Source: Lachnospiraceae bacterium
GTDB taxonomy: Bacteria; Bacillota; Clostridia; Lachnospirales; Lachnospiraceae
Assembly (NCBI GenBank): GCA_024684155.1
Contig: JAIKXK010000322.1
Span: forward strand, 1 to 14,382
DNA: 14,382 bases
Direction: 5' to 3'
How positions within the stretch are numbered: the stretch's first letter is position 1; each line of letters opens with the position of its first letter. The notes under the pieces are model-generated. The model had not been told where the DNA came from. It saw only the letters and a list, made by a program, of their open reading frames with translations, and ran no database searches. The position numbers and the translations under genes are program-made. Below, piece by piece: positions 7,685 to 13,952 of this stretch.

Positions 7685-7696
7685 GTTAGTTATAGT
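7668..7696 (+). promoter_or_regulatory. Near-consensus housekeeping promoter of the ylxM-ffh operon
   Basis: TTGACA at 7668-7673 is a perfect -35 and TATAGT at 7691-7696 a five-of-six -10, with exactly 17 bp between them. Transcription would begin near 7703, about 26 nt before the ylxM start. This is the best promoter in the window. Confidence 0.85.
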
Positions 7697-7728
7697 GTAC
7701 TAGGTAACGAAAGAGAAGGTTTATTTTT

Positions 7729-8064
7729 ATGGAGCCAAAAATTCGACAGGGTTATCTCTATGATTTTTACGGAGAGCTCTTAAATGAACATCAAAAAGAA
7801 ATATTTGAAGCCTATGTTTTAGAGGATTTGTCTCTAAAGGAAATTGCGGAAGATCAAGGTATTTCCCGTCAAGGAGTTTCAGATTTGATTCATCGTTGCA
7901 CCAAAACCTTAGAAGATTATGAATCCAGTCTACATCTTATTGAAAAGTTTATGAATGTAAGAGAAAAGGTGGATGGAATTGTAAAGCTTACTGAGGAAGA
8001 ACATTCAAAGGAAAATCTTCAAAAAATCCGTGATATATCCAATGAGATTTTAGAAGAGTTGTAA
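7729..8064 (+). CDS. ylxM: YlxM-family SRP-associated helix-turn-helix protein
   Basis: A 111-residue protein of the UPF0122/YlxM family, which in Firmicutes is encoded just before ffh and is reported to modulate the signal recognition particle. The N-terminal half is a sigma-70 region 4-like helix-turn-helix: YLEDLSLKEIAEDQGI-type helix (EAYVLEDLSLKEIAEDQGIS) followed by the recognition helix RQGVSDLIHRCTKTLEDYE at about residues 47-65. The C-terminal part is a charged helix (residues about 70-111). The length is the usual one for the family. AGAAGG at 7714-7719 lies 9 nt before ATG 7729. It is the first gene after the strong 7668-7696 promoter and 20 nt before ffh. Confidence 0.94.
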   Translation: MEPKIRQGYLYDFYGELLNEHQKEIFEAYVLEDLSLKEIAEDQGISRQGVSDLIHRCTKTLEDYESSLHLIEKFMNVREKVDGIVKLTEEEHSKENLQKIRDISNEILEEL

Positions 8065-8084
8065 TATTTGATAAAGGATAGCTT

Positions 8085-9437
8085 ATGGCATTTGATAGTT
8101 TATCTGAAAAATTACAAGATGTCTTTAAAGGACTTCGAGGCAAAGGTCGTTTATCAGAAGATGATGTGAAGGCCGCTTTAAAAGAGGTTCGTTTAGCTCT
8201 ATTAGAAGCAGATGTTAATTTCAAGGTCGTAAAAAACTTTGTAAAATCTGTAGAAGCCAGAGCTGTGGGAGAAGAGGTTTTAAACGGCCTAAATCCTGGA
8301 CAGACTGTTATTAAAATTGTAAATGAAGAGATGACTTCCCTTATGGGTTCCGAGACGACTGAAATTCAGTATCGTCCAGGACAGGAGATTACCATTCTTA
8401 TGATGTGTGGTCTTCAAGGTGCAGGTAAAACTACTACAGTAGCAAAACTTGCCGGTCAAATGAAAAACAAGGGAAAACGTCCATTACTTGTAGCCTGCGA
8501 TATTTACCGTCCGGCTGCTATAGAACAGTTGAAGATCAATGGTGAAAAGCAGGATGTACCTGTGTTTTCTATGGGTGATAAAACAAAGCCAAAGGATATT
8601 GCTAAGGCTGCCATAGAACATGCAAAGAAAAATAATTTAAATGTTGTTATTTTAGATACTGCTGGTCGTCTTCATGTTGATGAAGAAATGATGCAGGAAT
8701 TGATTGATATTAAAGATACCGTAGATGTAGCACAAACTATATTGGTAGTGGATGCTATGACAGGTCAGGATGCTGTTAATGTAGCAGGAACCTTTGATGA
8801 AAAAATCGGTATTGATGGCGTCATCCTTACAAAGTTGGATGGTGATACCAGAGGTGGAGCAGCTCTTTCTATTCGAGCTGTTACCGGTAAGCCAATCCTT
8901 TACTGTGGTATGGGTGAAAAACTTTCTGATTTGGAACAGTTTTATCCAGATCGTATGGCTTCTCGAATTCTTGGTATGGGAGATGTTCTTTCTCTCATTG
9001 AAAAGGCTGAGGCAGCCATTGATGAAGATAAGGCAAAAGACTTGGCAAAGAAAATGAAAAAAGCCGAGTTTGACTTTAATGATTACTTGGACTCCATGGC
9101 ACAGATGAAAAAGATGGGAGGTCTTTCTTCAATCTTAGGAATGATGCCGGGGATGGGAATGAATTTGAATAAATCTCAAATGAATCAAATTGAAGGTGCA
9201 GTTGATGATAAAAAGTTGTCTCATATTGAGGCCATTATCTATTCTATGACACCGGAAGAACGAGAAAATCCAAAACTAATGAACCCATCTCGAAAGCATA
9301 GACTTGCACAGGGAGCAGGAGTTGATATTGCTGAAGTAAATCGCTTTATCAAACAGTTTGAACAAAGCCGTAAGATGATGAAACAAATGAGCGGCATGAT
9401 GAAAGGCAAAAAGGGACGAATGCGTTTTCCTTTTTAA
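8085..9437 (+). CDS. ffh: Signal recognition particle GTPase Ffh (SRP54)
   Basis: The protein of the signal recognition particle: it binds 4.5S/SRP RNA and signal sequences, and delivers ribosome-nascent chains to FtsY at the membrane. The 450 residues show the whole plan. An N domain (about 1-90) carries the ALLEADVNFKVV motif. The G domain has the P-loop GLQGAGKTT (109-117), DIYRPAAIEQL (139-149), DTAGR (191-195), TKLDGDTRGGAAL (249-261) and the NG-interface GMGEKLSDLE segment. The methionine-rich M domain begins near residue 320, with MMPGMGMN and an SRP-RNA-binding helix rich in serine, glycine and arginine (NPSRKHRLAQGAG), and ends in a short basic Met-rich tail. All key motifs are intact and the length is normal. 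The start is preceded by an AAAGGA site at 8070-8075. Confidence 0.99.
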   Translation: MAFDSLSEKLQDVFKGLRGKGRLSEDDVKAALKEVRLALLEADVNFKVVKNFVKSVEARAVGEEVLNGLNPGQTVIKIVNEEMTSLMGSETTEIQYRPGQEITILMMCGLQGAGKTTTVAKLAGQMKNKGKRPLLVACDIYRPAAIEQLKINGEKQDVPVFSMGDKTKPKDIAKAAIEHAKKNNLNVVILDTAGRLHVDEEMMQELIDIKDTVDVAQTILVVDAMTGQDAVNVAGTFDEKIGIDGVILTKLDGDTRGGAALSIRAVTGKPILYCGMGEKLSDLEQFYPDRMASRILGMGDVLSLIEKAEAAIDEDKAKDLAKKMKKAEFDFNDYLDSMAQMKKMGGLSSILGMMPGMGMNLNKSQMNQIEGAVDDKKLSHIEAIIYSMTPEERENPKLMNPSRKHRLAQGAGVDIAEVNRFIKQFEQSRKMMKQMSGMMKGKKGRMRFPF

Positions 9438-9486
9438 TAAATTGCAAATGTTTTATGTATAATAGTTTTTTAGGAGGTAAATAAAC

Positions 9487-9732
9487 ATGGCAGTTAAAAT
9501 TAGATTAAAAAGAATGGGTAAGAAGAGAAAACCTTTTTATCGTATCGTAGCAGCAGATTCTCGTTCACCTAGAGATGGACGTTTCATCGAAGAAATCGGA
9601 ACATATGATCCTAACCAGGAACCTGCTGAAGTTCATGTAAATGAAGAAATTGCTCAGAAGTGGTTAGCTAATGGTGCTCAGCCTACTGAAACAGTTGCAA
9701 GACTTTTCAAGAATGCCGGAATTAACAAATAA
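9487..9732 (+). CDS. rpsP: 30S ribosomal protein S16
   Basis: Primary-to-secondary binder of 16S rRNA needed for 30S assembly. The 81 residues match the family from end to end: AVKIRLKRMGKKRKPFYRIV at the N-terminus, ADSRSPRDGRFIEEIGTYDP, and the C-terminal WLANGAQPTETVARLF helix. An excellent AGGAGG at 9472-9477 lies 9 nt before ATG 9487, in keeping with high expression. It follows ffh by 49 nt without a terminator and precedes khpA by 37 nt. Confidence 0.98.
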   Translation: MAVKIRLKRMGKKRKPFYRIVAADSRSPRDGRFIEEIGTYDPNQEPAEVHVNEEIAQKWLANGAQPTETVARLFKNAGINK

Positions 9733-9769
9733 GATTATCAACTAATATTGTAATAATGAGGTAAGTGCA

Positions 9770-10006
9770 ATGAAAGATTTAGTAGAAGTAATTGCAAAAG
9801 CCCTTGTTGAAAATCCGGATCAGGTAGAAGTTAGTGAGAAGGAATCCGATCGTGCCATTGTAGTAGAACTTCGTGTGGCACCCAGCGATATGGGGAAAGT
9901 AATCGGTAAACAGGGTCGTATAGCAAAGGCTATCCGCTCAGTAGTAAAAGCGGCAGCCTCTAAAGAAGAGAAAAAAGTCATCGTTGATATCGTTGACGCA
10001 AACTAG
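9770..10006 (+). CDS. khpA: KH-domain RNA-binding protein KhpA (YlqC)
   Basis: A 78-residue single KH domain. In Firmicutes KhpA pairs with KhpB/EloR and binds RNAs, with effects on cell elongation and division in streptococci; that role is carried over from the family and not tested here. The signature is MGKVIGKQGRIAKAIRSVVK: the GKQG loop is the GxxG that touches RNA, flanked by the two KH helices, followed by a strand (KKVIVDIVDAN). The standard place of this gene is between rpsP and rimM, as here. A GAGG site at 9760-9763 lies upstream of ATG 9770. The gene is followed within 8 nt by a strong terminator. Confidence 0.95.
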   Translation: MKDLVEVIAKALVENPDQVEVSEKESDRAIVVELRVAPSDMGKVIGKQGRIAKAIRSVVKAAASKEEKKVIVDIVDAN

Positions 10007-10013
10007 TTTGTTT

Positions 10014-10051
10014 GAGTTGCTTTAAAAAGTATTTTAGAGCAACTCTTTTTT
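10014..10051 (+). terminator. Strong intrinsic terminator between khpA and rimM
   Basis: A 14-bp stem pairs 10014-10027 with 10032-10045 (GAGTTGCT... against ...AGCAACTC, continued by an A/T stretch with one G-T pair) around the tetraloop AGTA. Six T follow at 10046-10051. It ends 13 nt before the rimM start, with the AGGAG site at 10056-10060 right behind it. Confidence 0.88.
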
Positions 10052-10064
10052 CTATAGGAGAATT

Positions 10065-10598
10065 ATGGAAGAAGTATTAGTTAACGAAGAAGAATTATTA
10101 AGAGTGGGTGGTATTATTACAACTCACGGTATAAAAGGTGAGGTAAAGATTTATCCCACTACAGATGATAATAAACGCTTTAAAAAACTAAAAGAAGTAT
10201 ATATGGAAGATCATCATCACCATTTTTATCTTTTACATGTCGAATCCTGCAAGTTTTTTAAAGAACAAGTGATTTTGAAATTTAAGGAATTTGCTGATAT
10301 AAATGAGGCAGAAAAATATAAAAAATGTGATCTTTATGTAGATAGAGAACATGCCCTTCCTTTAGAAGAAGGAGAATATTACATTGCAGATCTTATTGGT
10401 CTTGATGTAGTTTCTGATGATGATGCATTTCATGGTATAATTACAGATGTGCTAAAGACAGGGGCAAATGATGTTTATGTTATTGAAGAAAAGGAAACAA
10501 AAAAAGAACTTCTGTTACCAGTGATTGATGAGTGTGTATTAGATGTTTCTTTAGAAAATAAATTGGTAAAGATTCATATATTAAAAGGGCTTTTATAG
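10065..10598 (+). CDS. rimM: Ribosome maturation factor RimM
   Basis: Assists maturation of the 30S head region and binds S19; cytoplasmic. The 177 residues show the two family domains. The N-terminal barrel opens LLRVGGIITTHGIKGEVKIY, with the conserved THGIKGEVK, and includes the FADINEAEKYKKCDLYVDRE segment (about 84-103). The PRC-barrel follows from EGEYYIADLIGLDV (about 104-117) and contains VLKTGANDVYVIE and LLLPVIDECVLDVS, matching the family's GANDVY and LPxI elements. AGGAG at 10056-10060 sets the start. It stands 11 nt before trmD, the usual partner, and is separated from khpA by an intrinsic terminator, so its level may depend on readthrough. An HHHH run at residues 47-50 looks incidental. 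Confidence 0.97.
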   Translation: MEEVLVNEEELLRVGGIITTHGIKGEVKIYPTTDDNKRFKKLKEVYMEDHHHHFYLLHVESCKFFKEQVILKFKEFADINEAEKYKKCDLYVDREHALPLEEGEYYIADLIGLDVVSDDDAFHGIITDVLKTGANDVYVIEEKETKKELLLPVIDECVLDVSLENKLVKIHILKGLL

Positions 10599-10609
10599 GG
10601 AGAAAAATT

Positions 10610-11299
10610 ATGAATTGTTACATTATGACACTATTTCCAGAAATGATTATGGCAGGTCTAAAAACTTCTATTACAGGAAGAGCTATGGACAATGGTCTTC
10701 TTAATGTGGAGGCAGTGAATATCAGGGATTATTCTTTAGATAAGCACAATAAGGTGGATGATTATCCCTATGGTGGGGGAGCCGGTATGGTAATGCAGGC
10801 GCAACCTATTTATGATTGTTTTCAGTCTATCGTAGAGCGAATTGAAGGGAATTATCGCTGTATCTATCTCACACCTCAGGGGAAGACCTTCCGCCAAAAT
10901 CTGGCAAAACAATATGCAAAGGAAGAGAATCTGATTTTTCTTTGTGGACACTATGAAGGTGTGGATGAGCGTGTGCTGGAAGAAATCGTAGATGAATATG
11001 TTTCTTTGGGAGACTTTGTCCTTACCGGTGGAGAACTTCCGGCTATGGTGATGGTGGATGCAATTTCACGATTGATTCCAGGTGTTTTGCATAATGACGA
11101 TTCAGCCTTTACAGAGTCCTTTGAAAATGGATTATTAGAATATCCTCAGTATTCCAGACCACAGGAGTGGAGAGGAAAAGAAGTACCAGAAATTCTACTT
11201 TCTGGTGATCATGCAAAAGTAGATGCGTGGAGATTACAGCAATCTATAGAACGAACGAGACGACTTCGCCCTGACTTATTAGAGGATATAGAGGAATAA
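10610..11299 (+). CDS. trmD: tRNA (guanine-37-N1) methyltransferase TrmD
   Basis: Uses S-adenosylmethionine to make m1G37 next to the anticodon of tRNAs, which prevents +1 frameshifting. The 229 residues carry the SPOUT/trefoil-knot landmarks: N-terminal IMTLFPEMI, YPYGGGAGMVMQ (about residues 52-63), YLTPQGKTFRQ, LCGHYEGVDERV and the knot loop GDFVLTGGELPAM, then the DDSAFTESFENGLLEYPQYSRP segment that includes the catalytic-type aspartate and the tRNA-binding linker. The C-terminal domain is compact, so the protein is a little shorter than the 240-250 residues usual elsewhere. GGGAG at 10598-10602 precedes ATG 10610. No terminator follows. Confidence 0.98.
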   Translation: MNCYIMTLFPEMIMAGLKTSITGRAMDNGLLNVEAVNIRDYSLDKHNKVDDYPYGGGAGMVMQAQPIYDCFQSIVERIEGNYRCIYLTPQGKTFRQNLAKQYAKEENLIFLCGHYEGVDERVLEEIVDEYVSLGDFVLTGGELPAMVMVDAISRLIPGVLHNDDSAFTESFENGLLEYPQYSRPQEWRGKEVPEILLSGDHAKVDAWRLQQSIERTRRLRPDLLEDIEE

Positions 11300-11321
11300 G
11301 TGGTTTGTTTACAAAAAACAC

Positions 11322-11350
11322 TTGCATTTGTTGTATCTACATGATAATAT
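11322..11350 (+). promoter_or_regulatory. Probable promoter of rplS
   Basis: TTGCAT at 11322-11327 and TAATAT at 11345-11350 are 17 bp apart, and TGA before the -10 provides a TGn extension. Transcription would begin near 11357, just ahead of the foldable leader. Confidence 0.55.
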
Positions 11351-11352
11351 AT

Positions 11353-11411
11353 CAGAGTTGTTGACAATTAAGAGATGGTCCTCTGTCGCAGATAGCGAGT
11401 AAGAACGTCAA
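11353..11411 (+). promoter_or_regulatory. Candidate L19 ribosomal-protein leader
   Basis: The leader can fold as a three-way junction. TTGAC 11361-11365 pairs with GTCAA 11407-11411 and encloses two hairpins: AGAG 11371-11374 with CTCT 11381-11384, and TCGC 11386-11389 with GCGA 11395-11398. An alternative pairing, CAGAG 11353-11357 with CTCTG 11381-11385, would compete with the first hairpin. Firmicutes are known to carry an L19 leader element before rplS that is thought to mediate autoregulation; position fits, but I could not align this sequence to the family model. Confidence 0.5.
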
Positions 11412-11433
11412 ATAGAAATAGGAGGTCACAAGA

Positions 11434-11784
11434 ATGAACGCACAGGAAATTATTAAAAACATCGAAGATGCAGAGCTTAAATCTGACGTTGCTGAATTTA
11501 GCGTAGGTGATACTGTAAAGGTATACGCTAAAATCAAGGAAGGAAACCGTGAAAGAATTCAGGTTTTTGAAGGAACTGTTCTTAAGGTTCAGGGCGGAAG
11601 CAACCGTGAAACATTTACAGTAAGAAAGTTCTCTAACGGAGTTGGAGTAGAAAAAACTTGGCCACTTCACAGCCCTAACGTTGATAAGATCGAAGTAGTA
11701 CGTAAAGGTAAAGTACGTCGTGCTAAACTTAACTACTTAAGAGGTCGTATTGGTAAGGCTGCTAAGGTTAAAGAAAGCATCTAA
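11434..11784 (+). CDS. rplS: 50S ribosomal protein L19
   Basis: Sits at the 30S-50S interface of the ribosome. The 116 residues are full length for the family and show SVGDTVKVYAKIKEGNRERI-type N-terminal beta barrel (FSVGDTVKVYAKIKEGNRER, about residues 22-41), IQVFEGTVLKVQGG, TFTVRKFSNGVGVEKTWPLH and SPNVDKIEVVRKGKVRRAKL, ending with the basic YLRGRIGKAAKVKE tail. AGGAGG at 11420-11425 is ideal. Codon use is typical of a highly expressed gene. It has its own promoter and leader upstream and a strong terminator 19 nt downstream, so it can be expressed apart from trmD. Confidence 0.99.
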   Translation: MNAQEIIKNIEDAELKSDVAEFSVGDTVKVYAKIKEGNRERIQVFEGTVLKVQGGSNRETFTVRKFSNGVGVEKTWPLHSPNVDKIEVVRKGKVRRAKLNYLRGRIGKAAKVKESI

Positions 11785-11802
11785 TTATATATGTTTTTCC
11801 AG

Positions 11803-11835
11803 GGAACAATTCTTTCGGGAATTGTTCCTTTTTTT
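11803..11835 (+). terminator. Intrinsic terminator of rplS
   Basis: A perfect 10-bp stem pairs GGAACAATTC 11803-11812 with GAATTGTTCC 11819-11828 around a 6-nt loop, followed by seven T at 11829-11835. Confidence 0.95.
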
Positions 11836-11855
11836 GTTTATAGAATATAGAAATA

Positions 11856-11864
11856 TGATATTAT
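11856..11864 (+). promoter_or_regulatory. Extended -10 promoter of the lepB-rbgA-lepB-rnhB unit
   Basis: TGATATTAT provides a TGn plus a five-of-six -10 (TATTAT at 11859-11864). TTGTTT at 11834-11839 is a possible but distant -35 (19 bp), overlapping the end of the rplS terminator tract. The start of transcription would be near 11871, 27 nt before the first lepB start. Confidence 0.55.
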
Positions 11865-11897
11865 ATAACATAGATTTATTATGCGATGTGAGGAATT

Positions 11898-12500
11898 ATG
11901 AATATTTTAAGAACTTTACAAAAGAATACACCTCTTAGGAAAGATGGTCTTAATTTTCAAAGAAGAAGACGTAGATTTCAAAAAGAAAAAGCAAAGAGAA
12001 TTGCTGTATTTATTTTAGAAATTTTGCTTGTGAATCTTTTGGCTTACGGAACTGTTCGCTCTTTTGGTATTCGTTTTACGATAGCAGGGGAGTCTATGGA
12101 ACCTACTTTAAGCTCAGGAGATGTAGTTCTTTTAAATAAATTAGGATCTATTGATACAAATGATATTGTAGTATTTCAGCCTAGTCAAAACCTTAGTGCT
12201 CAATATTCTGTAAAGCGTGTTATTGGAACACCGGGAGATACTATTGTGATTTCTAACGGGGATGTTTACGTTAATGATGTTTTGTTTCACAATATTGCAG
12301 ATACGGAGGATATTGTGGATGCTGGTTTAGCTTCCCAGGAAATTACCTTAGGAGAAGATGAGTATTTTCTTTTAGGTGATAATCGAAATAACTCAGAAGA
12401 TTCCCGATATGAGACAATAGGTAACATTTCCTCTGATGCTGTTGTAGGAAAGGTTTGGTTTTGCCTAAGTTTAGGACATTTCGGATTAGTAAATTATTAA
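11898..12500 (+). CDS. lepB: Signal peptidase I, first paralogue
   Basis: Membrane serine protease that cuts signal peptides from exported proteins on the outer face of the membrane. The 200-residue protein begins with an Arg/Lys-rich cytoplasmic tail that includes QRRRRR (21-26), followed by one membrane helix (about 35-56), as in Gram-positive enzymes. The catalytic serine is S66 in GESMEPTL and the general-base lysine is K106 in VKRVIGTPGD; box E appears as LLGDNRNNSEDSRY (158-171). The loop before the lysine is shorter than usual and lacks the PxRxD segment seen in the second copy, so substrate preference may differ. GTGAGG at 11888-11893 supports the start. The gene opens a unit of four and ends 9 nt before rbgA. 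Confidence 0.95.
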   Translation: MNILRTLQKNTPLRKDGLNFQRRRRRFQKEKAKRIAVFILEILLVNLLAYGTVRSFGIRFTIAGESMEPTLSSGDVVLLNKLGSIDTNDIVVFQPSQNLSAQYSVKRVIGTPGDTIVISNGDVYVNDVLFHNIADTEDIVDAGLASQEITLGEDEYFLLGDNRNNSEDSRYETIGNISSDAVVGKVWFCLSLGHFGLVNY

Positions 12501-12509
12501 GGAGTCATT

Positions 12510-13355
12510 ATGGAATTTCAGTGGTACCCGGGACATATGACGAAGGCCATTCGTCAAATGAGGGAAGATATTAAGATTATAGATTTGGTAATTGAGCTTA
12601 TTGATGCTCGTATTCCGCTTTCTAGCAGGAATCCGGATATAGACAATTTAGGTCAGGGAAAGGCAAGAATTGTTTTATTAAATAAAAAAGATCTAAGCGA
12701 TGATGCTGTTACGAAACAGTGGATTTCTTATTTTGAGCAAAAAGGCTATGTAGCTATTGCAATTGATGCTAGAGATAAAAAGTCTGCAAAACTTGTGGAT
12801 GCTGCTGTAGAAAAAGCTTGTAAAGCAAAGAGAGAAAGAGATGCAAGAAGGGGGATTAAAAATCGTCCTATTCGAGCTATGGTTGTGGGAATACCAAATA
12901 TTGGTAAGTCTACCTTTATCAATTCTTATGCAGGAAAAGCTGCTACAAAAACAGGAAATAAACCAGGTGTTACAAAGGGAAAACAGTGGATTAGACTTCG
13001 CAAAGATTTAGAACTTTTAGATACTCCAGGTATTCTATGGCCAAAATTTGAAGATCAAAAGGTTGGCTTCTATTTAGCTTCTATTGGTGCAATTCGTGCT
13101 GAGGTAATTCAGACAGATGAGATGGCTCTTGAGGTAATAAAGCTGCTTCGAGAGTTATACCCGGGAAGAATTTCTGAAAAATATGAAGTTGATGAGACAA
13201 AAGAACCAGTTAGTGTTATGAATGACATTGCCGTAAACAGAAAATGCGTGAAAGCTGGTGGTGATATTGATTTTACTAAGGCGGCTACTTTATTTTTAGA
13301 TGATTTTAAGAATGGCAGACTTGGAAAAATATCTATTGAGAGACCTATAGACTAA
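12510..13355 (+). CDS. rbgA: Ribosome biogenesis GTPase RbgA (YlqF)
   Basis: Circularly permuted GTPase needed for late 50S assembly in Firmicutes. In the 281-residue protein the G motifs occur in the permuted order: G4 NKKD (58-61), then G1 GIPNIGKST (127-135), G2 at T155 (PGVTKG) and G3 DTPG (171-174). The N-terminal WYPGHMTKAIRQM (5-17) is the family hallmark, with the catalytic-type histidine H9. The C-terminal part (about 190-281) is the all-helical ANTAR-like RNA-binding domain. The length is normal. GGAG at 12501-12504 supports the start. It is flanked by the two signal peptidase genes at 9 nt on each side, so the four genes form one tight operon. Confidence 0.98.
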   Translation: MEFQWYPGHMTKAIRQMREDIKIIDLVIELIDARIPLSSRNPDIDNLGQGKARIVLLNKKDLSDDAVTKQWISYFEQKGYVAIAIDARDKKSAKLVDAAVEKACKAKRERDARRGIKNRPIRAMVVGIPNIGKSTFINSYAGKAATKTGNKPGVTKGKQWIRLRKDLELLDTPGILWPKFEDQKVGFYLASIGAIRAEVIQTDEMALEVIKLLRELYPGRISEKYEVDETKEPVSVMNDIAVNRKCVKAGGDIDFTKAATLFLDDFKNGRLGKISIERPID

Positions 13356-13364
13356 GGAGAGAAC

Positions 13365-13952
13365 ATGGACGAGAAACATATTGAGGCAGAAATGCCAGAG
13401 AAGGAAGAAGTAAATAAAGGAAAGGAATTTTTATCTTTGTTGTTATATATTGCAATCGTTTTTGCAATTACTTTTTTGATTTTACATTTTGTGGGACAAC
13501 GTACAGAAGTTAGTGGATCTTCTATGGAAGCTACATTAAGTGATGGAGATAATTTGATCATGGATAAATTAACTTATCAGTTTAGTGATCCAAAGAGATT
13601 TGATATTGTAATCTTTCCTGTAGATGATGAAACCTATTATATCAAACGTGTCATAGGACTTCCTGGAGAAACTGTAAATATTGACGAGAATGGAAACATT
13701 TATATTGATGGTCAACTTTTGGATGAAGATTACGGCCTGGCTACTATCCAGGATCCTGGTCGTGCCATTGATCCTATTACCTTAGGGAAAGATGAGTATT
13801 TTGTTCTAGGAGATAACCGTAATGCAAGTTTAGACAGTCGATATGAGGAAGTTGGTAATATTGAAAGAGATCGAATTGTAGGTCGTGCATGGCTTCGGAT
13901 TTATCCTTTTAATGAAATTACATTTTTGAAAAATTATAAGGTGAGCTACTAA
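13365..13952 (+). CDS. lepB: Signal peptidase I, second paralogue
   Basis: A second 195-residue type I signal peptidase. The acidic N-terminal tail (DEKHIEAEMPEKEE) contrasts with the basic tail of the first copy. One membrane helix (about 22-44) leads to S53 in GSSMEATL and K94 in IKRVIGLPGE; the PKRFDIVIF segment (76-84) and the box E element LGDNRNASLDSRY (148-160) are complete. The catalytic domain is clearly related to that of the first copy but diverged, so this is an old duplication rather than a recent one. GGAG at 13356-13359 follows the rbgA stop directly. The stop codon overlaps the rnhB start (TAATG), which points to translational coupling. Confidence 0.96.
   Translation: MDEKHIEAEMPEKEEVNKGKEFLSLLLYIAIVFAITFLILHFVGQRTEVSGSSMEATLSDGDNLIMDKLTYQFSDPKRFDIVIFPVDDETYYIKRVIGLPGETVNIDENGNIYIDGQLLDEDYGLATIQDPGRAIDPITLGKDEYFVLGDNRNASLDSRYEEVGNIERDRIVGRAWLRIYPFNEITFLKNYKVSY

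Noticed and set aside
8794..9057. Second forward frame inside ffh
   Set aside because: Overlaps the conserved G domain in another frame and has no ribosome binding site or recognisable motif.
9442..9463. Promoter before rpsP (TTGCAA and TATAAT)
   Set aside because: The hexamers are only 10 bp apart, and a start from this -10 would fall on the ribosome binding site. rpsP is adequately served by the ffh transcript.
10210..10225. HHHH run in RimM as a metal site
   Set aside because: Four histidine codons in a variable loop, not a family feature and without other ligands nearby.
11750..11938. Small forward frame between rplS and lepB
   Set aside because: It runs through the rplS end, its terminator and the next promoter, and lacks a ribosome binding site.
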